64,000 nt of DNA from an uncultured Planktomarina sp. (GTDB taxonomy: Bacteria > Pseudomonadota > Alphaproteobacteria > Rhodobacterales > Rhodobacteraceae): NCBI GenBank assembly GCA_943788425.1, contig CALSQF010000003.1, positions 1-64,000 of the forward strand, in the 5' to 3' direction. Below are positions 35,383-43,708 of the stretch, piece by piece (the stretch's first letter is position 1; each line of letters begins with the position of its first letter). The notes beneath the pieces are model-generated. The model made no database searches and was not told where the DNA came from. It saw nothing but the letters and a program-made list of their open reading frames with translations. Made by a program: the position numbers and the translations under genes.

Positions 35383-35793
35383 ATGAAGAGTTACTTCGTT
35401 GACACCGCAGCAACTATTATTTTCTTCACGGTTGTAGCCGCTCTGAGCGAGTTGTTGATTGCAGGCATGGGTCCCACACAGGTTTTGATTGCGAGGCTGA
35501 TCAGTATACCGGTCATGATGGTTGCGGCGCGGCCGTATGGCCTATGGCGGGATTGGTTTTTTTCAAAGACTCGGCCCCAACGGTGGCTCACGAACCTCGT
35601 TGGCGACATCATTGCTTTCATTACATTCCAAGTACCTGTCTATGTGGCAACGTTAGCCTTGGCGGGCGCAAACGCTTCAGAAATAGTGGCAGCGGTGAGT
35701 GCATCTTTAGTGTTTATGATCCTGCTAAGCCGACCATTTGGCATATATCTCCAAGCTATGCGAAATTGGGCAAGGATGCTGTCAGACGAATGA
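35383..35793 (+). CDS. alaE: L-alanine exporter AlaE family protein
   Basis: A 136-residue inner-membrane protein with four hydrophobic segments (about 8-28, 33-47, 70-92, 96-118). The AlaE signature is clear: VDTAAT at the start, RLISIPVMMVAARPYGLWRDWFF in the middle, and NLVGDIIAFITFQVPVYVATL. AlaE exports L-alanine and related amino acids by proton exchange. The last seven codons (ARMLSDE, stop) are read from the terminal repeat of an IS6 remnant on the opposite strand. The native C-terminus has therefore been replaced, but the transmembrane core is complete. Confidence 0.87.
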   Translation: MKSYFVDTAATIIFFTVVAALSELLIAGMGPTQVLIARLISIPVMMVAARPYGLWRDWFFSKTRPQRWLTNLVGDIIAFITFQVPVYVATLALAGANASEIVAAVSASLVFMILLSRPFGIYLQAMRNWARMLSDE

Positions 35794-36085
35794 GAACTCG
35801 CATCAGATTGCTGGCGCAGCCTGAACCTATGCGCTCAATAATTGGCGCCACTCAGTAAGAGCAGCGCTTCGATTGAGCTTGAAATTGTCTCGTGAGTAGA
35901 AGTGGCGCTCCCGATTGAAATGGTTGCGGACTGAAGATTGGACGGCAGAGAACTTCTGCAGACATCGGACCAAATCTGCTCTATCAAAACCGAACTGTTT
36001 CATGGTTGATCTCAATGCCTCGTTCGTGCAAAAGATCTTCCACATTTCGGAGTTACATCGGAAACCAAAACATTACGCATCACAC
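35775..36085 (-). mobile_element. IS6-family remnant, reversed and internally deleted (copy H)
   Basis: On the minus strand this is a right end (TTCGTCTGACAGCATCC), the transposase C-terminus (HFYSRDNFKLNRSAALTEWRQLLSA), a deletion, and then the N-terminal segment (VEDLLHERGIEINHETVRF region). The left end and first codons are gone or unrecognisable beyond about 36085. Its outer end overlaps the end of alaE. Confidence 0.82.
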
Positions 36086-36333
36086 ACCCTCCATAAGTAT
36101 CATCCTCAGACTGCCAGAGACCAAACCCACCCGCAAACCAAATCTTTACCTTGGATTCCCACCTGCAAAACTAGCCAACCCAATTCGTTTGGTTATGAAG
36201 CTAGGGGTTCCCTTGAGGCTCACAGAGAGGCGCTAGTTCAGATGCCAGATTATATGAGGTGTAATGGAGAACGCCGACAGCCAAGCGCAGCGCCAGTATA
36301 ATCGGTTAGCGCTGCACTTAAATCCAGATCGGT

Positions 36334-36424
36334 ACAGTAGAGACTAAGAGGGGTTTGCGCGTTCTGTCACAATCCTGTCACAAACGGTCACACTAAAGTA
36401 GCGCAAACTCCTCTTGACTACTGT
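36334..36424. repeat. Long imperfect inverted repeat with TGTCACA repeats in the loop
   Basis: Arms ACAGTAGAGACTAAGAGGGG+TTTGCGC (36334-36360) and GCGCAAACTCCTCTTGACT+ACTGT (36401-36424) pair with few mismatches. The 40-base loop carries CTGTCACA twice and GGTCACAC once. It lies in the otherwise empty 36086-36489 stretch. It could be a terminal structure of a lost element or a protein-binding array. Confidence 0.5.
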
Positions 36425-36489
36425 AAACGGACGACGGTAGCCTGGCCTTCCAAGGGGTTGTTTTAGTTTAAGTTCTGAGGGATTTTGTT

Positions 36490-36563
36490 TGGAGGCGGGT
36501 ACCGGAATCGAACCGGTGTACACGGATTTGCAATCCGCTGCATAACCACTCTACCAACCCGCC
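36490..36563 (-). tRNA. tRNA-Cys(GCA)
   Basis: On the minus strand: acceptor GGCGGGT/ACCCGCC, D-arm with GGTAGAGTGG, anticodon stem and loop CGGATTGCAAATCCG (anticodon GCA), T-arm CCGGTTCGATTCCGG, discriminator T and an encoded CCA. A 74-base cloverleaf folds without problems. U73 and GCA are tRNA-Cys identity elements. No element is inserted at its end. Confidence 0.97.
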
Positions 36564-36744
36564 TCTGTGCCTTCAAACCTTAGTTTTGGGGCAATCATTT
36601 GCTCTGCTTTCGCCCTGGTTATGCAGGCATTTGAAAACAGATCATGTAATCTGCGGGGTTATTGTCTTTTTTGCCGCTCTTGTCCAGTCCACAATTGTGC
36701 TCTTTGGCGCATGTTTGTGCAGTCTCGAGAGCGGCCCGCTCAAG

Positions 36745-38457
36745 TCACGGACGTGTTCCTGAAAAGCGTTGTGACCATTCATTGCGTTGCTCATCAGTGA
36801 TTTTGCCAAAGAGGTTTTCCGGCACATTAAATGCATCGCCAACCGCGCATCTGGTGAGCGCTTGGTTCAGATCTTCTGGCCAGAGCGGATCCGTCTGGCC
36901 CATCGCCTGACGCAGGGTCTGCGCCGCATCGGGGATGAAGGGGGCGGAGATTTGGCCGTAAAGCCCAATGAGATTGAGCGACAGGCGGATGATCGTCGCA
37001 GCTTCCTCGGGATTGGTCTTATATACGGCCCAGGGTTCAGCAGCTTGCAAATACTCATTGCCCAGGGCCCAGATTGCCCGTAATTCCGCAGCGGATTTGC
37101 GCACTTCCACGGCCTCCATATGGGTTTGATAGCTCTCCAGGCGGTTTTGTAAATCTGCAATCAGCGCGGTCTCACGCGGGCCATAGCCGCCGCCTTCTGG
37201 CACGGTTTCCCCAAATTTTGAGCGACAAAATTTGGTGACGCGGGAGACGAAATTTCCCAGGACATCAGCCAGATCTTTGTTCACATCTGCTTGAAAATTA
37301 TCCCAGGTGAACTCGCTGTCCGAGGTTTCCGGTGCGTGGCTGAGGAGCCACCAGCGCCAGTAATCGGGCGGTAGGATCTCAAGCGCTTGATCCATAAATA
37401 TGCCGCGCCCCTGGCTCGTGGAGAACTGCCCACCGTCATAGTTGAGGTAGTTAAATGATTTGATGTAATCGACCAGCTTCCATGGCTCGCGAGAGCCTAG
37501 AATTGTGGCTGGGAAAGAGAGGGTGTGGAAGGGCACATTATCCTTGCCCATAAACTGTACATAGCGCACGTCCTCTGCGCCTTTATCGGTGCGCCACCAG
37601 CGCTGCCAGTCATCACCTTTACCAGCATCCACCCATTCGCGGGCGGAGGCGATATATTCAATCGGAGCGTCAAACCAGACGTAGAAGACTTTACCTTCCA
37701 TCCCGGGCCAAGGTGCATTGCCGCGCCGCACGGGAACGCCCCAATCGAGGTCGCGGGTGATGCCTCGGTCCTGCAACCCATCACCGTCGTTGAGCCATTT
37801 TTTTGCGATAGAGGTGGTCAGTACTGGCCAATCGGTTTTTTGCGCAATCCAATCACTAAGCTCTTGGCGCAAAGATGATTGCCGCAGATACAAGTGGCGT
37901 GTGTTTCGCACTTCTAGGTCGGTCGAGCCAGATACGGCTGAGCGTGGTTCAATCAGATCGGTCGGCTCCAATTGTTTCGTGCAATTTTCGCATTGATCGC
38001 CACGCGCTTTGTCATAGCCGCAGTTGGGGCAGGTGCCTTCGATATAGCGATCCGGCAAAAAGCGCCCATCCGCGTGGGAATACACCTGTTGTTCATCGAC
38101 TTCCGCAATCAAGCCCTGGTCCGCAAGGCAGCCGGCAAAATACTGAGTAAGCTCTTTGTTTTGTGCCGATGAGCTGCGACCGAAGTGATCGAACGACAAG
38201 CGAAACCCTTCGGCAATCTTGGCCTGCACCGCATGCATATCTGCGCAATACTCTTCAACCGGTTTGCCGGCTTTTGCGGCGGCGAGCTCCGCCGGGGTAC
38301 CGTGCTCATCTGTGGCGCAGAGAAACAATACCTCATTGCCTCGCGCCCTATGGTAGCGGGCAAAAAGATCCGCAGGCAGCTGGCTACCCACAAGGTTGCC
38401 AAGGTGTTTGATCCCATTGATATATGGAATGGCTGATGTGATCAGGATACGTTTCAT
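36745..38457 (-). CDS. metG: Methionine--tRNA ligase
   Basis: Class I aminoacyl-tRNA synthetase of 570 residues that charges tRNA-Met. HIGH-like motif is HLGN (in [13 protein letters not shown], near residue 15). The zinc knuckle is [17 protein letters not shown]. The KMSKS equivalent is FSTSQGRG (near 338), and [12 protein letters not shown] precedes it. The C-terminal anticodon domain is present, with no EMAP-like tRNA-binding appendix, as in the short alphaproteobacterial type. The ATG at 38457 begins the [15 protein letters not shown] domain; an ATG at 38469 is in frame. Confidence 0.95.
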   Translation of the reverse strand: MKRILITSAIPYINGIKHLGNLVGSQLPADLFARYHRARGNEVLFLCATDEHGTPAELAAAKAGKPVEEYCADMHAVQAKIAEGFRLSFDHFGRSSSAQNKELTQYFAGCLADQGLIAEVDEQQVYSHADGRFLPDRYIEGTCPNCGYDKARGDQCENCTKQLEPTDLIEPRSAVSGSTDLEVRNTRHLYLRQSSLRQELSDWIAQKTDWPVLTTSIAKKWLNDGDGLQDRGITRDLDWGVPVRRGNAPWPGMEGKVFYVWFDAPIEYIASAREWVDAGKGDDWQRWWRTDKGAEDVRYVQFMGKDNVPFHTLSFPATILGSREPWKLVDYIKSFNYLNYDGGQFSTSQGRGIFMDQALEILPPDYWRWWLLSHAPETSDSEFTWDNFQADVNKDLADVLGNFVSRVTKFCRSKFGETVPEGGGYGPRETALIADLQNRLESYQTHMEAVEVRKSAAELRAIWALGNEYLQAAEPWAVYKTNPEEAATIIRLSLNLIGLYGQISAPFIPDAAQTLRQAMGQTDPLWPEDLNQALTRCAVGDAFNVPENLFGKITDEQRNEWSQRFSGTRP

Positions 38458-38514
38458 AGTGTCGTCCAAATAAAGTTGGCCTTATTTAACCCTCTGCGGT
38501 CCGAAAGCCCAGCC

Positions 38515-39750
38515 CTAAGGCTTAGAAGATGAGCCTGGATCGCGCAGGATTTTTGTCAGCCGGCCAAGCATGAAAGAGGTGCGTGGCGCGTAGATATAGG
38601 GGGTTTTGGATTCGGCGACATCGCCGAGCAGCAACCGCAACCCGCCGATGCCTGCCAAAAGCAGATGTGCAACGGCAATAAAGATGAAAAACGAGCCGGT
38701 GCCGAATATGTCAATCAATAATGCAGCAACGATGGGAGAGGCGATTGCGCCGATCGCATAATAGAACAAAAGAGCGGCTGAAAGTTCAACACGTTCATCG
38801 GTTGCGGCGAAGTCATGGGCATGGGCGGTGGCGACCGAATAGATCGGCACGGTGATAAATCCAAACAAGCAAGAGGCGATGATGACTTGCGTGACCCCGA
38901 GTGAGAAAAAGGAGAGGGTGCAAGATATCAGCGAGGCAATTGAAATGCCGATGACCACCCAACGGCGATCAAATTTATCGGCCAACCAGCCCGCCGGATA
39001 TTGTGAAATGGCCCCACCCAAAACGTAGCCGGCGAGAAAAAGGCCGATTTGCGAGGCGTTTAAATTGAGCTCTGTGCCATAGATGGGTCCTACCATCCGA
39101 TAGGCCGCAGAGGTCAAGCCGCTCACCATAACTGCAAAGACGGCGAGGGGGGAGCGGCTGAGCGCCAAAAGAGGCCGCAGGCGTGGCGCTGCTTTTGTAA
39201 TGGGTGGGCTGGCTTTGGTCAGGGCGAGCGGTAACAGGGAGGCGCAGCAAAAGAGTGTCAGAAGGTTATAGGCCAGATAGGTCTCAACCGAAGCCAAAGC
39301 GCCAATCATCATCTGTGCTCCAAGCGCGGCAGAGATATCTACCACGCGATAAACCGCCATGGTTCGTCCGCGATTGGCATTGCCGGCTTTCGCCTGAAGC
39401 CAGGCTTCGACCACGGTGTAGCAGCCTGCCACGCAAAGTCCTGAGGCGATGCGCATCACGGCCCAGGCGGTGGGGTCGACGAACAAGGTATGGCCCAGCA
39501 TACCAATGGCGCCCATGGCGGTGAAGACCGCAAAAGCGCGTGAATGTCCGACGCTGCCCATAACCCTGGGCGCCCACCAGCAGCCGATGAAAAACCCAAG
39601 GAAATGCGAAGAGCCCAAGATGCCGATTTGCCCTTTGGTAAAACCCTGCTCCAGCCCTGTGAGAGCGTCCAAGGGGCCAACCCCACCGGAGGAGAGTTGC
39701 AAGAGGATGACGGACAAGAAAAGCGCCGCAAAGGATAAGATGAGTCGCAT
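38515..39750 (-). CDS. MFS transporter (YcaD-like)
   Basis: Major facilitator protein of 411 residues with about twelve hydrophobic segments. Characteristic loops are visible: GFFIGCWWAPRVMGSVGHSRAFA between helices 2 and 3, GLCVAGCYTVVEAWLQAKAGNANRGR after helix 4, and YPAGWLADKFDRRWV in the second half. This is the YcaD/Mfs arrangement whose substrate is unknown. It follows metG on the same strand after about 50 bases but is probably an independent gene. Confidence 0.88.
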   Translation of the reverse strand: MRLILSFAALFLSVILLQLSSGGVGPLDALTGLEQGFTKGQIGILGSSHFLGFFIGCWWAPRVMGSVGHSRAFAVFTAMGAIGMLGHTLFVDPTAWAVMRIASGLCVAGCYTVVEAWLQAKAGNANRGRTMAVYRVVDISAALGAQMMIGALASVETYLAYNLLTLFCCASLLPLALTKASPPITKAAPRLRPLLALSRSPLAVFAVMVSGLTSAAYRMVGPIYGTELNLNASQIGLFLAGYVLGGAISQYPAGWLADKFDRRWVVIGISIASLISCTLSFFSLGVTQVIIASCLFGFITVPIYSVATAHAHDFAATDERVELSAALLFYYAIGAIASPIVAALLIDIFGTGSFFIFIAVAHLLLAGIGGLRLLLGDVAESKTPYIYAPRTSFMLGRLTKILRDPGSSSKP

Positions 39751-39843
39751 AGCGCAACCATCGACCTGGTCGTGCGGAGTGGCAAGTGGGATTTGATTCC
39801 TTGGCGTTGATTTTTGGAGCTTGGTCCGGTTTTTGTTTGGGGG

Positions 39844-40470
39844 CTAAATTTGGGGGGGGTCTTGCGAGGCAGTGGCCAGCTGATAGCGCCCTTCGTGCCG
39901 CGTAATATGCCAGCGGCGCGGGGGCGCGCTGCGGCTGCGTATGCGGGTGAGTTGCCAGTTGTCCATGCTGGCTTGAGGGATGGGGCCCATATGCCAGCGG
40001 CTTTCGATTCCGGGTGCACCGCCTGTGCCGGGGGTGAGCAAAAGAGCCAGCGGGGTGCAGCCGCCTTCACGCGCGCCAGTTTCGGCCGCCAGATGCAGTC
40101 GCCGCACAGGGGTTAGGGCGGGCAGGCCAGGCAGATCGGCCACCACAAGCGGCACGGCGCTGCTGCGCAGGATCTCTTCAACGCACCACAGAATATCCTC
40201 TGCGCGTTTGGGGCTCACAAAGGTTAACCGTCCAGGAGAGAAAAAAGGGGTGACCCCCTCTGCGTGCAGCCGATCAGTGCTCCACTCTGGTGTAACCCAA
40301 AATACAGGCCCTTGTGTGTTTTGCGCCACCATCATTGCAAAACTGTGCCGAAATTGGCCGCAAGCCTCATGCGCGCGCGCCAGCGTCAGGCGAATGCCGG
40401 GCCAAAGTTCCAATAAGGCCGCCTGCGGTCTGCGGACAGATGAAATCAGATTCGGGGCGTAGAGTGTCAT
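39844..40470 (-). CDS. ImuA-like protein without imuB/dnaE2
   Basis: A 208-residue RecA-like-fold protein of the ImuA family: ARAHEACGQFRHSFAMMVA, then PVFWVTPEWSTDRLHAEGV, FVSPKRAEDILWCVEEILRSSAVPLVVADL and PVRRLHLAAETG. In mutasome operons ImuA lies with imuB and dnaE2; here neither neighbour is present. It is therefore either a stand-alone paralogue or a leftover. No ATP-binding Walker A loop is evident, as in other short ImuA proteins. Neighbours are an MFS carrier and a divergent aldo/keto reductase. Confidence 0.7.
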   Translation of the reverse strand: MTLYAPNLISSVRRPQAALLELWPGIRLTLARAHEACGQFRHSFAMMVAQNTQGPVFWVTPEWSTDRLHAEGVTPFFSPGRLTFVSPKRAEDILWCVEEILRSSAVPLVVADLPGLPALTPVRRLHLAAETGAREGGCTPLALLLTPGTGGAPGIESRWHMGPIPQASMDNWQLTRIRSRSAPPRRWHITRHEGRYQLATASQDPPQI

Positions 40471-40568
40471 TTTTGCAGACTATATTGTTCTCTATTTGTT
40501 CTCAAGAGATTTTCAGCTTGCAGCTCGACAACCTTGGGCTAACTTAAACGAAACAAGAGGACTATAGC

Positions 40569-41612
40569 ATGAAAATGAACGAATTGGGCCGCAGCGGGAT
40601 TATGATTTCCGACCTCTGTCTTGGGACGATGACCTACGGGACACAAACAGATCAAGCGGATGCTTTTGCGCAGATGGATATGGCTGTGGAAGCGGGGATC
40701 AATATCTTTGACACTGCGGAGATGTATCCGGTCAATCCGATCACGGCGGAGACACAAGGCGACAGTGAACGTATGGTTGGCGAATGGTTTCGGGCCAGCG
40801 GCAAGCGCAATCAAGTGGTACTGGCCACCAAACATTCTGGCATGGGGATCAAACATATCCGCGACAGAGCGCCGATCACCGCCAGCTCCATTCCAGCGGC
40901 TATTGATGGCAGCTTAAAGCGGTTGCAAACAGATGTGATAGATCTTTACCAATTCCATTGGCCCAACCGTGGCTCCTATATGTTCCGACAAAATTGGAAT
41001 TATGACCCCTCAAAGCAAAACAAAGCCGAGACGATCCAGCATATGCATGACTGCCTAGGGGCGCTGCAAACCGAAGTGTCGCGTGGCCGAATTCGCGCAT
41101 TTGGTTTGTCAAATGAAAGCGCCTGGGGCACGGCGCAATGGCTTCGGGCCTCTGAGGAGGGCCATGGGCCACGTGTGGCCTCTATTCAGAATGAATATTC
41201 CCTGATGTGCCGCATGTATGACACCGATTTAGCAGAGTTAAGCGTAAATGAGGATGTGGGACTTTTGGCCTTTTCACCTTTGGCGACAGGGTTGCTATCC
41301 GGGAAATATGCCAACAATGCGGTGCCTGAGGGCAGCCGGATGAGCATGTCGCCCGAATTGGGCGGGCGCAATACGGCCCGGGCCCATCTGGCGGCCGCAG
41401 CCTATATGCAGGTGGCGCAGAAACATGGGCTGGATCCGGTACATATGGCATTAGCCTGGTGCGCTGGGCGTTCCTTCATGGACTCCGTTATCTTTGGTGC
41501 TACGACGGCGGCGCAATTGGCGCATATCATCGCGGGAAAAGACATTGAGTTGTCTGACCAGGTGCTTGCAGATCTCAACAAGGCCCATCGCGCCCATCCG
41601 ATGCCCTATTGA
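40569..41612 (+). CDS. Aldo/keto reductase (Tas-like)
   Basis: NADPH-dependent aldo/keto reductase of 347 residues with a TIM-barrel. The catalytic tetrad is visible as Asp in FDTAEMYP, Tyr in the same motif, Lys in LATKHSG, and His in YQFHWPNRG. The insertion after AEMYPVNPI and the FRQNWNYDP loop put it in the Tas/YajO-like subgroup, whose physiological substrate is unclear. A ribosome site (AACAAGAGG) precedes the ATG. It stands alone between the ImuA-like gene and the carnitine regulator. Confidence 0.92.
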   Translation: MKMNELGRSGIMISDLCLGTMTYGTQTDQADAFAQMDMAVEAGINIFDTAEMYPVNPITAETQGDSERMVGEWFRASGKRNQVVLATKHSGMGIKHIRDRAPITASSIPAAIDGSLKRLQTDVIDLYQFHWPNRGSYMFRQNWNYDPSKQNKAETIQHMHDCLGALQTEVSRGRIRAFGLSNESAWGTAQWLRASEEGHGPRVASIQNEYSLMCRMYDTDLAELSVNEDVGLLAFSPLATGLLSGKYANNAVPEGSRMSMSPELGGRNTARAHLAAAAYMQVAQKHGLDPVHMALAWCAGRSFMDSVIFGATTAAQLAHIIAGKDIELSDQVLADLNKAHRAHPMPY

Positions 41613-41711
41613 AAGATCTATGCATAACAGAATTTTATAGTAGATATTTCCCGCCCGCCGGCCCTGGTTTTGATGCCAAAATGGATTTAGTAAGAGGTCT
41701 TTTTGCGCTGA

Positions 41712-42683
41712 TTAATGGTGACGGCGCAGGGCGCTGATCGATTGACCAAATGCGTGATGGAAGGCGCGCGCCAGGCTGGCCTGTGACGTAAATCCGCATG
41801 CCAACGCGATTTCTTGTACGCTTTGCGCGCTGTCTATGGCGCGGCGGCGAGCTTCGGACAGGCGCAGCTCTAGAAAATAGCGCCCCGGCGCCCGGCCGGT
41901 GGCCGCTTTAAATTCAAGTTCCAATTTGCGGGTGGAGATACCATTGGCGCGGGCCAGGGCCGCGATTGTTGGCGGGCTGTCTATCAGGTTTTCCATCTGC
42001 TTCAACACCCGCGCAATCCGTGGATGTTTGCTGGATATGCGCGTTGTGGCGATCATCTGTTGCGGTGCATCACCGGTGTGCAGCGGATCGTAGATAAAAG
42101 CAGCGGCCACGCGCTCTGATAAAGGCCGTCCGTGGCGGCAGGTGATGAGATGCAGCATCAAATCAATACAAGGAGATGCGCCGCCGGTGGTGGCGAAGGG
42201 GGCGCTGATGGCATAACGATCTGGCACCAGATTAACTGCCGGAAACCGGCGCGAGAAGGCCTCAGCATCCTCCCAGTGGCAGGTTGCGCGGTGGCCATCC
42301 AAGAGCCCCGCCTGGGCCATGATCCAACTTCCCCCATCGACGCCCCACAGCTGGCAGCCGTCCGCGACCTGGCGCCTTAGGGCTGAAATCAGGGGCGGGG
42401 TGCACTGGGCCTCGAGGCGAAAACCGGCGACAAGGATCAGCAGATCCCCGGCAAACCTTTGCAGCTTTTCCGTCTGCACCGTCATCCCCGAAGTGAGATG
42501 CACCGGCTCGCCGGTCTGTGATAGAAATTGCCAAGAAAATAGCTCGCGATCAGCCCTGCGATTGCAGGCGCGCATCGGGTCCACCGCGGCGGCAAGGGAC
42601 AGCATATTGCTCTCATCAAGCAGCAAAAGCCCCACATGCAGCGGCTTGGAACCTGCTTGCCAGATGTTATTTGCGTATTTCAT
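41712..42683 (-). CDS. cdhR: GlxA/CdhR-type AraC regulator of carnitine catabolism
   Basis: A 323-residue regulator with an N-terminal DJ-1/PfpI-like amidotransferase-fold domain (about 15-185; GVDGGSWIMAQAGLLDGHRATCHWED around the pseudo-active site) and a C-terminal AraC domain (about 225-320 with two HTHs, ISTRKLELEFKAATGRAPGRYFLELRL and SVQEIALACGFTSQASLARAFHHAFG). It is divergent from the BKACE-carnitine dehydrogenase operon. Of the proteins with this architecture, CdhR controls carnitine dehydrogenase in Pseudomonas, so that role is the best reading. The effector should be carnitine or 3-dehydrocarnitine. Confidence 0.85.
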   Translation of the reverse strand: MKYANNIWQAGSKPLHVGLLLLDESNMLSLAAAVDPMRACNRRADRELFSWQFLSQTGEPVHLTSGMTVQTEKLQRFAGDLLILVAGFRLEAQCTPPLISALRRQVADGCQLWGVDGGSWIMAQAGLLDGHRATCHWEDAEAFSRRFPAVNLVPDRYAISAPFATTGGASPCIDLMLHLITCRHGRPLSERVAAAFIYDPLHTGDAPQQMIATTRISSKHPRIARVLKQMENLIDSPPTIAALARANGISTRKLELEFKAATGRAPGRYFLELRLSEARRRAIDSAQSVQEIALACGFTSQASLARAFHHAFGQSISALRRHH

Positions 42684-42700
42684 TAAAAATCATTCGTATA

Positions 42701-42721
42701 TTGCAAAATTTTCTTTTGCAA
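42701..42721. promoter_or_regulatory. Inverted repeat TTGCAAAA-N5-TTTTGCAA
   Basis: Perfect eight-base arms, five-base spacer, in the 73-base gap between the regulator and BKACE genes. It is the only marked dyad there and is likely the CdhR-type binding site serving both directions. Confidence 0.6.
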
Positions 42722-42756
42722 CTCTCGCAGATTACCCAAGATAGAAGGAGAAGATC

Positions 42757-43671
42757 ATGCCCTTAGAAATGAACCGTGAGGTTTTTATTACCTGTGCTGT
42801 TACAGGCTCTGGCGCGACGCAGGACAAAAGCCCCCATGTGCCGCGCAGTCCGAAGCAGATCGCGGAAAGTGCGATTTTGGCCGCAAAATCTGGAGCGGCG
42901 GTGGTGCATTGCCATGTGCGCGATCCGAAAACCGGCGCGCCGAGCCGAGATCCGGGCATGTTTCGCGAAGTCACAGACCGGATCCGGGATGCTGAGGTTG
43001 ATGTGGTGCTCAATCTGACAGCGGGCATGGGCGGTGACATGGTTTTTGGCGACGTCGAGAACCCGCTGCCACCCGTTGCGGGCACGGATATGGCCGGCGC
43101 GACCGAGCGGGTCGCGCATGTGGCTGAATGCCGCCCAGAGATTTGCACGCTTGATTGCGGGACGATGAATTTTGCCGAAGCAGATTATGTCATGACCAAC
43201 ACGCCCGGCACGCTGACCGCTATGGGGCGGATGATGACTGAATTGGGGGTGAAACCTGAGATCGAAGCCTTTGACACTGGCCATCTTTGGTATGCGAAGC
43301 AATTGGTCTCCGACGGGGTTCTGGAACCCAATGCTTTGGTTCAGCTGTGCATGGGTGTGCCTTGGGGCGCGCCTGATGATCTCAACACGCTGATGGCGAT
43401 GGTCAACAATATTCCCGACGGGTGGATATTCAGCGCTTTCGGGCTAGGGCGCCATCAAATGCCTATGGTGGCCGCGTCGGTTCTGGCGGGGGGCAATGTC
43501 CGCGTCGGATTGGAAGATAATCTGATGCTCGGCCGCGGTGTTTTGGCGCAAAACTATCAGCTGGTTGATCGGGCGGTCAGCCTGATTGAAAATCTGGGTG
43601 CCAGGGTCATCAGTCCAGCAGAGGTGCGTGAAAAGCTGGGGCTTGTGAAGCGTGCTCCGGTTGGCAGTTGA
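42757..43671 (+). CDS. 3-dehydrocarnitine cleavage enzyme (BKACE family)
   Basis: Beta-keto acid cleavage enzyme of 304 residues, zinc-dependent TIM-barrel. The metal site appears as VVHCHVRDPKTGAPSRD (near residue 46) and the acid/base residues in EAFDTGHLWYAKQL and VRVGLEDNL. BKACE enzymes condense a beta-keto acid with acetyl-CoA, giving here betainyl-CoA plus acetoacetate from 3-dehydrocarnitine. The next gene makes that substrate and carries the thioesterase for the product, which fixes the assignment well. Good ribosome site AGAAGGAGA. Confidence 0.9.
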   Translation: MPLEMNREVFITCAVTGSGATQDKSPHVPRSPKQIAESAILAAKSGAAVVHCHVRDPKTGAPSRDPGMFREVTDRIRDAEVDVVLNLTAGMGGDMVFGDVENPLPPVAGTDMAGATERVAHVAECRPEICTLDCGTMNFAEADYVMTNTPGTLTAMGRMMTELGVKPEIEAFDTGHLWYAKQLVSDGVLEPNALVQLCMGVPWGAPDDLNTLMAMVNNIPDGWIFSAFGLGRHQMPMVAASVLAGGNVRVGLEDNLMLGRGVLAQNYQLVDRAVSLIENLGARVISPAEVREKLGLVKRAPVGS

Positions 43672-43708
43672 TTTTTGGAACTTGAATACACTTAGATAGG
43701 GTTTTGCC

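Noticed and set aside
36490..36563. tRNA-Cys as the second attachment site of the integrative element
   Set aside because: Its sequence does not match the tRNA-Thr core at 22999-23043, and no integrase lies next to it.
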